From Cricetomys ansorgei (taxonomy: Eukaryota > Chordata > Mammalia > Rodentia > Nesomyidae): a DNA stretch of 64,000 bases. Positions 22,340-34,297 of the stretch are shown piece after piece. The stretch's first letter is position 1; each line of letters begins with the position of its first letter. The DNA is taken from positions 124,001-188,000 of the forward strand of contig JAMJFZ010000108.1 in assembly GCA_026225945.1 (NCBI GenBank), given 5' to 3'. The notes under the pieces are model-generated. The model was not told the origin of the DNA, did no database searches, and worked only from the letters and a program-made list of their open reading frames with translations. A program made the translations under genes and the position numbers.

Positions 22340-24062
22340 CAGAAAGATTCAAAAAGCAATAGAATTATATGCCTATTTCATTCTTCAACATAGTTACAAA
22401 TGAACTTAAAAAAATACTCACAAAACACATCCAAGAACACATTAAAAAGATTATTCACGATGATTGAATAGCCTTGATCCCAGAGAGGAATGGATGGTTC
22501 AATTGAAGAAAATGAGTCAATGTAATCCACTGCATAAACAAATTAATAGAGAAAAAACCTACACGATCATCTCACTACAATGTGCAAAAGCTTTTGATAA
22601 TATCAAACAACCCTTCAAAATAAACTCTATGGAGAGATTCAGGATAAAAAGCCCATACCGAAACATAATAAATGTAAGTAACAGCAATCCTACTGACAAC
22701 ATCAAATTAAATAGAGGAAAATTCAAAGCAATTCCACTAAAATCAGAAGGAAGATCGGGCTGTTCCCTCCATTTATAAATATTGAATACATTACTTAAAG
22801 TACTAGCAAGAACAATGAGACAAGAGAAGGAGATTAAGGGAATATGAATTCACAAGGAAACAGTCAAAGTATCCTTATTTGCAGATGAGATATTATATAT
22901 AAATGACCTCAAAAACTGGATCAGGGAACTCCTATAGCTGGTAAACAACTTCAGTGAAATGGCTGGCTACAAGATAAACTAAACAAAATCTGTAGCCCTC
23001 CTATATACAAATGACAAATAGAGAGAGAAAGAATTAAGAGAAATAATACTCTTCACAATAGATACAAATAACATAAGGTATCTTTGGCAACTCTAACCAA
23101 GCAAGTGAAAGATTTGAATGACAAAATCTTTATGTCCTTGAAGAGGGAATTTGAAGATCTCAAAATATGGAAAGAAATCACATGCTCCTGAGTTGGTAAG
23201 ATTAACATAGTAAAAATGGCCACTGTACTAAAAATAATCTAAGGACTCAATGCAATCCCTATCAAAATCCCAATATACTTCTTTAGTGACATTAAAAGGG
23301 CAATACACTACTTCATATGTAGAAATAAAAAACTTTGGATACCTAAAAAAATCCTGAAAAATAAAAGAACTTCTAGAGGTATCAAGATCCCTGATCTTAA
23401 TCTGTACTACAGAGCCATAGTAATAAAAATTTCATGGTATTGGCACAAAAACAGACATGATGACCAATGGAACGGAATAAAGGATACAGATATATATCCA
23501 CACACCTATGGATACCTGATCCTTTATAAAGAAGCTGGAAAAATACAATGACAAAAAGGAAGCAGCTTTAACAAATGGTGTTTGTCTAATTGGATGTCTG
23601 AGGTAGAGGAATGCAAATAGATCCATATCTATTACTGAGTACAAACCTCACGTCCAAATGGATCTATGTTCTCAATATAAAACCAGATATACTGAATCCA
23701 ATTGACGAGATAGTAGGGAATAGCCTTGAGAGCAGTGGCACAGGAGGCAACTTTTTTAATAGAACACTGAAAGGTCAGGAACAAAGATCAAAGATTAATA
23801 AGAGGACCTCGTGAAACTGAAAAGCTTGTGTAAGGAAAATGACCCTGTCAACAGGGCAAAATAGAAACCTACAGAATGGGAAGTTATTGACCAACTCCAC
23901 TTCCAATAGAGAGTTAACATACAAAATAAAAAATGAAAGAATCTACATGTCAACAAAACAAATAATCCAATTAAAAATGGGGTGAATATCTAAACAAAGA
24001 ATTCACAGAAGAGGAAACTCAAATGGCTGAGAAACACTTAAAGAAATGTTCAACATCTTTAT
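22340..24062 (+). mobile_element. LINE-1 ORF2 fragment in unit 1
   Basis: Rodent LINE-1 ORF2 sequence in plus orientation. A reverse-transcriptase-like region reads HKQINREKTYTIISLQCAKAFDNIKQPF at 22,530-22,620, here split in description: the KAFD motif is near 22,590. The active-site region at 22,874-22,888 reads LFADE instead of the usual FADD, and a stop follows within about 15 codons. Many further stops exist. The fragment ends at ATGTTCAACATCTTT and runs directly into segment T. The same insertion lies in units 2 and 3, so it predates amplification of the 16-kb unit. Confidence 0.9.
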
Positions 24063-24613
24063 GTACCTGGGATGGCTCTCTAGGGGCAATCAGCTACTGA
24101 GTATATCAGACAGTTTGTGTGGGTGTGGCTTGTAGGTGGTTGAAGGGGTTCAAGGTGGAGGTTAGACTATGGAAAGGGTTAAGGATGCTTGTTAGGCTCA
24201 GGACTTGTGAAGCATAGACCATGGGGTCTTCAATGACACTGAAATGAGACACTTTCCTCCATTCTGTGTGCTAGGAAGTTTAGAAAATGCTTCCTCATTC
24301 CAAAGGAATGCTCCAGAAAACACATAACAATCTGTAACACAGCAGAGGGGACTCAGAAACAAAAAATAGACTTTTGGGACACGGACTGGAATCTGTCCCT
24401 TTGTGACCAAGCAAGGACATTCTGACTTGGACCTGCCCAGAAATCCTGCTGCAGTCTACTCTACTCCACACACCAAGGTGATCACTAAAGCTGCCACAAC
24501 AGACCTGGGTGTGATGACACTGAGTGACCATGGCCACAACCAAGCATCTAGGCAAAGGATTCCTGACAAGAAGGCTCTCCTAGGCTAACATTTGACACAT
24601 ACACATTCAAGGG
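24063..24613. repeat. Segment T of unit 1
   Basis: About 550 bp linking the LINE-1 fragment to the next array, closely conserved at 40,116-40,652 and 56,146-56,697. It is GC-richer than its surroundings. Open frames on both strands (minus 24,295-24,555; plus 24,403-24,588) persist in the other units but overlap one another and show no domain. A diverged inverted copy follows the flank LINE-1 at 2,470-2,818. Confidence 0.8.
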
Positions 24614-27600
24614 ATGTGTGTTCCTTCCAGGTATGATGTCATACATTGGAATTGATGGTGTAAAATCAACTTATTTATGATATCAGTTTATTTTGATTAG
24701 GATATCATATTTTACATTGATATTTTTACTTAATATCAACTATGACATCTGTTCCTGGCAATTATAGCGTCACATCCTTATAATTGGTCAACCAAAACTG
24801 ATATCACATCCTTCTTTTGATGATCTCATACATTTACACATTACATTGTGGTTGTTACATCATCATAATAATGATGTAATTTTCTTCCCACTTTGATACC
24901 ATATTGATATTTTGATGTCACATCATGCAAATTATGATTTCATGCCCTTCCAAGTATGTTGTCATGTCATTCCTATTATGATGTCATATACTCATATTAT
25001 TGGTTTCACATCCACCAGGATTTGGTGTTATTTTGTTCCACTTATGAAGTCATAAATTTCTATTGATGGTGCCACATAATCCCAATTATGGTGTCACATG
25101 TTTCCTATTATGACATGTCCCATGCTTGCTATGCTCCCTTTCAATTGTGTGGTCACAAATAATTTTGAAGGTATCACATCTTCACGATTATGATGTCCTT
25201 CCAAATATCCTGTCATATACTACTTGTTATGATGTCATATATTTACATTGTTGATATCACATCATAACAATTACAATGTCAGTTTTTTTCAATTTTGCTG
25301 TCCTGTATGTACATTGATAAAATTACATTATGTCAATATGCTGTAATGTCCTTCCAATATTCATGTATTCTGTTATAATATGATGTTATATATTTACCTC
25401 GCTGTCACATCATCATGATTATGTGTTTTTTTTCCATAAATTATGATCGAATTTTTTTATATTATTTTGCTACATAATACTGGTTATAATGTCATATCCT
25501 TCCAATAAGCACATCTTTTCCTTTCAGATATGTCAGACATTTTGGTTGATAGTTTTATATCATCACAATTATGATGCCAGATATTTCAAATTATGCTGTT
25601 ACATACTTCATGTTATTATGTCATACATTTTATTCCCTTTACTATGGCCTATATTTTCATTGGTATGATTTTATCACATCACCCCATGTATGTAACTTTC
25701 TGTTCGTTATGTTATATATTTTCATTGTTGATGTCACATTATCACAATTATGATGGTAGTTTCTTCACATTATATTACACACTGACATAGATATTTTCAC
25801 ATAACCCAAATTATGTTGTCATATCTTTCTAAATATCACATCATTTAATTCCAATTGTGATATAACACACTTACGTTAATAATGTCACATCCTCCCAGTT
25901 ATGAAATCATTTCCTTCCAATTATGCTGCCATACCCTTCCTTTATTATTTCATATGTTTACATTGATGATATCATTGCAATTGTGATGTTGGCTTCTTTC
26001 AATTATGGTGTCATATATTGACAGTGATGATGGTACATAATCCATATTATTCTGCCAATTATCACATTATTTTCCTTCCAATTGTGGTCGAACATCCTTA
26101 ACAATGATGGTGTCAACTCTCAATAATGATGGCAGTTCTTTCCAGTTATGCTGTCATATATTTTATTATGATGTCATATATTTACATTGTAGACATCACA
26201 TCCTCTTAATTATGGTATCAGTTTATTCCAATTATGTTGTCATATATTGATATTGAAGATGTTACATCATGCCAATTTGATGTAAATTCCTTCCAAATTT
26301 GATGTCACATCCTTATTGGGATGTCATATATTTACATTATTGACGTAAACTTATCACAATTATGATGTCAGTTTCTTCCAATTACGGTGTCATATAGTTA
26401 CACTGCAAGTGACACATAATTCCAATTATCATTTCATATCCTCCAATTTTCACATCATTTCCTACCAAGTGAGATGTCACAAACTTGCATTGATTGTATC
26501 ACATAATTATCTTGTCAGTTCCCTCATATTATGCTGTCATTTCTTATTATGATACCATATATTTATATGGTTTGCATAACATAATATTGATTGTGATGTG
26601 ATTTATTCTAATAAGGTGTCCTATATTTACATAGTTGATGTCACATCATGATTATGATGTCAGTTTCATCCAATTATGGTGCCATATGTACACTGATTAT
26701 ACTATTATAATCCGTATTATTTTTATCCTTACAATATCACATCATTTCCTTCCAATTGTGATGTCACCACATCATATTGATGGTGTCACATCATTCAAAT
26801 TATGATGTCTGTTCTTCCCAATTTTGCTGTCAATTCATTCATATTATGATATCATACATATACATTGTTGATAATTGTCACTACATTTATGAGGTTTCCT
26901 TATTATTTTATCATACAGCTTATATTATGACTTATATTTACATGGCTATTGTCAAATCATCCCAATTATGATGTCAATATCTTCCAAATATGATGTCATA
27001 TATTTACAACATTCATGTCAAAATGGTTGTCAGATTCTTCCAATTGTGATATCTTTTAATGTCATTGATAATGTAACATAATCCGCATTATGATGTCCTA
27101 TCCTCCAATTATCATGTCATATTCTTCAAATTGTGATGTCTCAGATCAACTTTGATAGTGTCATGTCGTCACAGTTATGATGAAAGTTCCCTCATTCTTA
27201 TGATGTCATAAATTTACATTGTTGATGTCATATGCTGATTATGCTTTCACACTCTTCAGTATCTGAAGTTATATATTTATACTGTTGAAGTAATATTGTG
27301 ATTATGATGTTCACTTCTTCCAATTATGTTTTCAATTTCCTATTCTGATGTCATCTATTTATATCATTGATATCACATCATCATAATTATGATTTCAGTC
27401 CTTCCTATTATGCCATGCCTTAATTTTTGATGACATATAGTTACGTAGCTGATGTCACATCATCAAGATTGTTATGAGAGTTTCCTCAAATTATGAGATT
27501 ATATATTGACACTGATAATTCCACATAATTCCAATTATGTCAGTACATTGAAAACTGAATGACATTTTTGTGTTCAGACATATATAGATTTTTCATGCCA

Positions 27601-29070
27601 TATTTTTGTCCCTTTCTTCTAATTATTATGTCACATTGATGGTGTAATTTCATATCAATTATGGTATAAGTTCCTTGCAAATATGCTGTGATATTCTTTT
27701 TATTATTATTTTATATTTACCTTGTTGATATTACAAATTTGCAATTATGTCAGTTCCTGTCATTTGTGATAAGATATATTTACTTTAATGATGTTACATA
27801 ATCCACATTATGATGTCATGTCCTTCCAGTTATCAGGTGACTTGTTTCCAATTTTGATGTCACATTCTTACATTGATAGGGTGGTATAACATCCCAATTA
27901 AGCTGTCAGTTCCTTCCAAATATAATGTCATATCATTCTCATTATGTTGTCATATATTTATGTTATTTATTGCACATCATATTATGATGGTGTCACATAA
28001 TACTAATTATGTTGGCATGTCTCTCCAATTATCACATTATTTCTTTCTAATTATGATATCACATACATAATTTAATAGTGTCATATTATCCCGAGTATGC
28101 TCTCATATCCTTACATTGATTGTGGCAAATCATCTCAATTATAATGTCAGTTTCATTCCATATCCTTAATATGTATGTCATATATTTACAATTTTGATGT
28201 CACATCATCACAATTATGTCTGCTTCTTTGAATTATAATGATGTGTATTTACACTGATGATATCAAATCACCTTAATTATTATGTCAATACCTTACAAAT
28301 ATAGCATGTCTTTCTTGTGATGTCATACATTTACATTGATGCCACATAATTCACATATGATGTGAAATCCATCTTATGACCATGTACTTTTGTTGCAATT
28401 GTGATGTTACATACTTATATAGATGTTGTTATGCCTTCTCAATTATGATGTTAGTTTCATTCAATCATTTTGTCATGTGCTTATGATATCATATATTTAC
28501 ATTATTAACATATCATCTGATGTCAGTTTCTTCAAATTGTGATGTCATTTATTGACACTGATAATCTCCCATAATCCTGATTTTGATGTCAGTTATTTTC
28601 AAATATGATGTCATATATTTATATTTTTTATGTCACAGTATCATTTATGAGGTCAGTTTCTTCTGATTATGATGAACATTGCTCATGGTACATAACCCAA
28701 ATTAAGTCACATTCTTCCAATTATCATATTTCCTTTCAATTTTGATGTCACATCTCAGGTTTATGGTTACCGATCACCCCGGTTGTAATGTCAGTTCCTT
28801 CTATTCATGCTTGATAACCTTCTTACAGGATATCATTTATTCACATTGTTGATGTCACATCATCACAATTGTGATGTCATTGCTTCTAATTAGGATGGCA
28901 TATATTTACATTAATGATGATGTCACATAATACACATTATGATGTCATATACTTCCAATCATCAGGTGATTTCATTCCAATTATGATGACAAATCCTGAG
29001 ATTGATGGTATCACAGCATCCCACTCATGATGTCAGTTCCATTCAATGTTTTTTATGCTGTTGTATCCTT
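24614..29070. repeat. Array 1 of unit 2
   Basis: 22/44-bp module array of about 4.46 kb, co-linear with 13,502-17,840. It retains a block of about 75 bp at 28,142-28,217 that is missing from the arrays of units 1 and 4. Confidence 0.95.
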
Positions 29071-30343
29071 CTGTGCTGATGCCAAGTATAGTGAGGGCTC
29101 AGTTTCACAAAGTTCCAGTGCTAGGATGACCTTGACTGACTCTTCACTGCCCTTGACAGAAATTCACTAACACCTTCCACTGATATTCCACTGTCAAAGG
29201 CCTCTCACCAAAAGATAGAGTTGGAATAATGTAACAAATGCTGGTGTTAGTAAAAATGAAACTAATGGCAGGACCTTGGGAAATACAAATATGCAGAAAT
29301 TTGAGTCTTCCATAGAGTGTACGACTGAAACATACATTATTATTACTAATAAATGATATTAGTAAGCATAAGACTGGAGGAGGGAGAAGAATTATTAAAG
29401 AAGAAACAAACTAGAGAAATTCTAGAAGCTGATGAGCTGTAGCTGGATCATCAGTTTTGCATGTCCAGCTTAAGAAATAAAGAATTAATATGGGCAGGGA
29501 GAAAGATCATTGACTTAATGATAAGCCTTGGTATGATCCTGAAAATAAAGTAAACAGTTCTAGGAGTCCTAATGTCCTTTTAAACTTAACAGGACTGCAA
29601 TAAAGATAGGGATTGTATTGAAAGAAGAGCTCATGACAGAGTCACAGAGAAGGACATTTTAGTTCAACAAACTGCCTGTCTACCTTAACAAACATGTCAA
29701 ATCAGGACTTTTCTGATAGTACGAAAAGACAAAAAGCAGACTGCTTTTGCTTTATAAGAATAAAAGGAAAGGATGGTGGTCTTACATTAAACAGAGCAGA
29801 GAAAGGAAAGAAGAATTCAACAGGGATCAAAAGTGACTTTTGTCGAAAAGAATGTTTGATGTCACAGGCATTATAATCCATTAACTCTATGTTCAATTTA
29901 AACAGAGTCAAACTCAAACAGCATCATCCTCTCTAGCATTTATTTAACCATAAGGCTTTATGACACCAATTTTAAGGAGAAAGATGTTGAGTTAAAAGAA
30001 ATCTGATTTTGTCATAATGTTGGCTTTTAGTTTTGACAAATTTTGCTATTTTCCTGCTTTGTTGATTTTAATGTACTTATGTAATCAAGGAAGACTTTAC
30101 AAAAATGACTTCCAGAGTGTATGTAATCAATCATCAAAGTCTTAAAGGAAATGATTTTGTGCATTAATAAAGTCTTTGAGAGTCACAATTTGTCAGAATA
30201 GGTCAAGCCATACCGAGATGTGCTTCCTCTCTGTCAGTCTCTTATAAAACAAAACTGAATGGTGTCCTGCATCTGATTCTTCCCTCACCACTCTTTCATC
30301 CATCCCCTTTAAGCTCTGCTGTCACCAATGCTGGACTTCAGCA
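29071..30343. other. Spacer S of unit 2
   Basis: About 1.27 kb between the two arrays, without satellite modules. Overlapping short frames on both strands (29,694-29,917) are not conserved as proteins in units 3 and 4. The last 150 bp contain a TATA-like box and a pyrimidine-rich segment, listed separately. Confidence 0.7.
30242..30249 (+). promoter_or_regulatory. TATA-like box upstream of array 2 (unit 2)
   Basis: TTATAAAA lies about 95 bp before the first module of array 2. It is preceded by CTCTCTGTCAGTCTC and followed by CT-rich sequence. The same box and surroundings are kept at 46,234 and 62,225. A promoter role is inference from motif and conservation only; the neighbouring sequence is equally conserved. 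Confidence 0.25.
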
Positions 30344-31420
30344 GTTGTGATTATGATAGCATATACTTACAATGTTGATCTGACACCATTATGATTATGA
30401 TGGCAGTTTCTTCTGAATATAATGCCATATCCTTCTTATTACAATGCTGATATCACAGAATCCACATTAAGATGTCATTTCTTTCCAATTATCACATCAT
30501 TTCCTTCCAATTATGAAAATATGTCACATCCTCAAGGTGATGGTTGATGGTGTAATTTCCTTCCATTTTTGCAGAAATATCTTCCTTATTTTGATTTCCT
30601 TTCTTTATAGTGTTGAAGTCACATCACAGTTGTGATGTCATTTTCTTACAATTTTGATGACAAATGTTTACATTCATGATGTCACAAAATCCACATTATG
30701 ATATCAGTCTTACAATGATCAGATAATTTGTTCCAATAATGATGACCTTTTCTGGCATTAATTTTGTCACATCATCCAAATTATGATGTCTGTTCTTTCC
30801 AATCATGCTTTCTTGTATTTTTTATTATGGTGCCATATATTTACATCATCGACCTCATGTCATCATGATTATGGTGTCCATTTCATCCAATGAGTATTAC
30901 ATATTCTTACATTGATGTTAACACATCCCTCTATTTATGATGTCAGTTCCTTTTCATTATGATATCACATATTCATGTGGATGACGTCACATTGTTGCTA
31001 TGCTGTCAGTTTCTTCCCAATAAGATGTCATTTTTTAGCACTGGTGATGTCATATAACCAAATTATGATATCATATTCTTCCAATTCTCAAATCATTGTC
31101 TTCCAATTTTGATATCACATACTTGCATTGATAGTGTCATACCATCCCAAATATTATGTAAACTTCTCCCAATTATGATGTCATCTCCAAATTGTGATGT
31201 GTATTTACATTTTTTGATCTCACTCCATCACAATTATTATGCCAGTTTTTTTCTAATTTTGATTACATATATTTTACATGATGATGATATTATGTTGTCC
31301 ACATTGAGATGCTCTATCCTTCATTCAATCACATTTTTCTTCTAATTGTGATGTCACAGGCCTAGGTTTTCAGTGTCACATCATCAAAATTGTATCACAT
31401 ATTTACATTGTTGATGTCAC
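30344..31420. repeat. Array 2 of unit 2
   Basis: About 1.1 kb of the same 22/44-bp modules as array 1, in the same orientation. It contains one exact TGACGTCA at 30,982-30,989; units 3 and 4 have TGATGTCA at that place. Confidence 0.9.
30982..30989 (+). promoter_or_regulatory. Exact CRE octamer TGACGTCA
   Basis: An unmutated palindromic CRE/ATF site within GTGGATGACGTCACATTG. The homologous octamer is TGATGTCA in unit 3 (near 46,974) and unit 4 (near 62,965), consistent with CpG decay. Binding is not shown. Confidence 0.4.
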
Positions 31421-31528
31421 AGAAGACTGCAATGATCAGTGTCTCAAGACCTTCAATTCCCAAAGACATAAGAACCAACATATGGTGAAATGTAGAGTGT
31501 AACAGTATGTTGATATATGTGAGCTCAC

Positions 31529-31611
31529 CTAGGACAACAAAGTGGCATAATGATAGATGAAATCCCTGCCAGACTTTAGCTGAGGGAACCACTGTCATGG
31601 TAAGCACCATG
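31529..31611 (-). other. 83-bp exon-like segment, unit 2
   Basis: On the minus strand, a pyrimidine-rich acceptor (TTTCCTCTGTTCAG) is followed by 83 bp open in one frame (MVLTMTVVPSAKVWQGF, then HLSLCHFVVL). A strong donor-like CCTAG/GTGAGC follows. Acceptor and donor are kept at 47,523-47,605 in unit 3. In unit 4 the acceptor AG is changed (CATGATGAAC on plus). The peptide matches no family I know. It could equally be an untranslated or fossil exon. Confidence 0.25.
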
Positions 31612-33182
31612 CTGAACAGAGGAAACCAGACTGTCACTGCTCAGGTGTTTTTACTGATATAGAATTCCTCAGGTGTTCTATTGATTGCACATGCAGAGCA
31701 TGACCAAACAAACATCCCCCACATAAATCCAACACTTGCAGACACTACAAAACACCAAGACCTAGGCTGCCCCTCACCCAACAGTGCACAAAATTATTTT
31801 AAACATAACTAAAAATACACTTCCACAACTATAGAGGAATATAAAATATACAAACAAATCAACAACAACAACAACAACTACAAACCTGCAAGCATCTCAA
31901 CTGCTCCCTGCCTGTTGGCTGCATGACAGGGAATCATAATAATTTTTCTGAGGTTGTCAGGAAATCATTATGATTTCACAGTCACAATTTAACAGCGGTG
32001 TTTGGGTGTCTCTGATTCTTTTAACTGCACTTGAGATATTTTGACTCCTACTGGTTTGACTCATCCAGCCTTGATTTGAGTGTTTGTGCCTAGTCTTATT
32101 GTATACTTTTATACTGTATTCTGTTGATATCCTTGTGAGACCTGTTCTTTTCTGATGGGAAATAGAAGACTATCGGCATCTGTGAGGGCAGAGGGCATGG
32201 ATGGGTAGAAGGAAAAAAAAAACTGATGTCATGATGTATTATTGCATGAGAGAAGAATACAGTAAAAAAACAAAATGCTGAGAAGATGTCATATTAGAGA
32301 TAAACACCTACCTCATCAACCAAGGCCTAGTTTAAGAAATGAGTTCAAAATCTGGTGAAGAAATGTACCCTGTGGAGAACTTACTGCATTGTGAATACTT
32401 GTGAAGCACAAGGTTTCCTTTCCACAGTGACAATTCATAGGAAAGAAGAATTTCTCCACCAAAATTATTTGATCAACTTATACACAACTGTAACCTGTGC
32501 CAGCTGGCATTACTACCTTTAATTCTACTGCCAGATGTGAAATCAAGCTTTCAAGACTTGAGCAATGGCTTGATTTAAACCAACATATGCTGAAATGAAA
32601 GGTTGCAGCAGATACTGATGTTGAGTAAAAAAAACAAAAACAAAAATAAACCCAAGAACCACAGCATCTCAGCTGCTACATTCCTGTTGGCTGTATGACA
32701 GGGGATAATAAGAATTTCATTGGTGTCATGACTAAACCATTGTGATCTCATACACAGTAACAAGTTAATAAACTTTCTAGTGCCACACAGTTCCCACTCA
32801 GTCATGATACTTTACTATAAACTTATTTACTTTTTCCAAAATCACAAGTCTATCTTTGAGTTCTAACTCCTTTTTACTTCTCTTACCAACAATTTAGGTA
32901 AAAATGTTAAAGCACACAAGTGAATGCAGGTATTACATTGCCAGTCTAGTAGATTCATAGATTCTTAGACATACTTCAGATACTCATGTTTTCATATCAC
33001 TAGAATGGAGATGAACACCAATCTGTGTTCTGCCTTCAGATCCTTCCAACTCAGAAGGACACATGCTCTCTTTAATAAGTTCTTTTGAAAAGCAGAACAA
33101 AAACCCAGTAGAAAGATGCAAAGTACTAGAGGATATAGGGTTACAGATATCTCTTCCTGAACAAACACACCAACACTGAGAT

Positions 33183-33211
33183 ACACACACACACACAAAC
33201 ACACACACACA
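33183..33211. repeat. Short (CA)n tract, unit 2
   Basis: About 29 bp of CA dinucleotides with one AAAC interruption. The homologous tract in unit 3 is an uninterrupted 51 bp. Confidence 0.9.
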
Positions 33212-34297
33212 TAAGATACATAAAATGGCATACATGCTGACAACTCTCCATACTTCTATTGATTCACTAGCACAGGTACCAAGAACAGATAGTTATTTGT
33301 GGATTTCTGGAAAATTGCCATTTTACCTTGGGAAAAGCTTTTCATATGAAACACGAAATCTTCGACAATCTAAGGAAAGTTGCCTCCTCACTATTGATAT
33401 CTATGGGAATTACCAGAGAAAAAGACAACACTCTTAGTTCCTTCTAGACATTCTGCCCACCACCACTCTCCTGTACAACCAGAATCCAGCATCTATTGTA
33501 CTGCTGAACACTGAATTGTATGCATTTTGGCCTGCTATGAATTCTCACCAGGAGCAGGCTATGTAATTCAATTGACTGATGAGCTGCTGTTCACACAGAT
33601 GTCAGTCTATTTCAATCAATATGCTAGACACAAGAATAGACAATTGTTCCAACTATAGAAAATATTTAGCTCTGTGATCGTTCATTATAACCTGTATCAT
33701 TCTGAACTTCTGTTGATGGTTGTGATTGCATGGGGCACACACCAAATATCGATCATTGTTCCTTTTTTTAAAAAAAGGAGAGGACAAGTAATAAATGTGC
33801 TATCCTAATAAATTACATACCAAACACCATTTACCAGGTTTTCTGTACATTTTGAGGCTTGGTTTCCTTTCTAGGAAAGGTACACAGTATGTATGCTTAC
33901 TCACTACTTCATGGGAATTATAACAACTATACCCTACCAATGATTACAATTAGCCAATGAGTTTATATGCTCAGTCACAAGGATGGGAAATTATACTAAT
34001 GAGAATACATGCTTCTGAACATTGTACAACCAGTATCAACATGGGCTACCCTTCAGAATTGTGATTGCATGGGGATTCCACCATAGAACAATCTTTCTTT
34101 ATTAAGCTTTAAAGTGTCACGAAGGAGAGGATCTGAACTTCATCTACAGCAGACAGAATACACTCCCTGACCTCTGAATAATCCAAGGCTTGCATTACAA
34201 TCAGGGGAAGAACACATTATGTGTGATCTTAGGCTAATTTGTGAGATTTTTGAGCCCCAGGCCTACCATGGATTACAATAAAGTCCTATGATACCCA

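Larger units (their letters stand above)
19936..22340. repeat. Block B of unit 1
   Basis: Starts at the anchor TTCTTCTACCTGCAGATAGC, whose diverged counterpart TTCTTCTACTGTAATCAGGG starts block A at 34,298 and 50,239. It is therefore the next copy of the ancestral ~2-kb segment. It includes a purine-rich tract (about 20,395-20,690). Near its end, minus-strand sequence at 22,144-22,251 is related to the exon-like relic at 9,959-10,084. On the minus strand, GATGAG followed by GTAGGTG near 22,003 resembles a splice donor and is also present at 32,307 in region C. Confidence 0.75.
13502..24613. repeat. Macro-repeat unit 1 (internally deleted)
   Basis: First copy of the 16-kb unit. The shared sequence begins at ATGTCTGTTCCTTCCAGC, which recurs at 24,614, 40,653 and 56,698. 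The unit is only about 11.1 kb because a segment equivalent to about 29,624-34,481 of unit 2 is missing at 18,397-18,400. That removes array 2 and region C. Array 1, blocks A and B, the LINE-1 fragment and segment T remain. Confidence 0.95.
31421..34297. repeat. Region C of unit 2
   Basis: Contains an internal duplication. A sequence around 31,430-32,000 recurs in diverged form at about 32,540-32,770; GCATCTCAACTGCTCC at 31,892 matches GCATCTCAGCTGCTAC at 32,663. Both copies carry CCAACATATG(G/C)TGAAATG upstream and a CATTATGAT/CATTGTGAT element downstream. The minus strand has splice-site-like signals (31,529-31,611, and GATGAG/GTAGGTG at 32,307). It also holds a short (CA)n tract. No intact gene is seen. 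This region is lost in unit 1. Confidence 0.7.

Noticed and set aside
24295..24588. Overlapping frames on both strands of segment T
   Set aside because: Both strands are open over the same bases, no domain is visible, and similarity among units simply reflects recent duplication.
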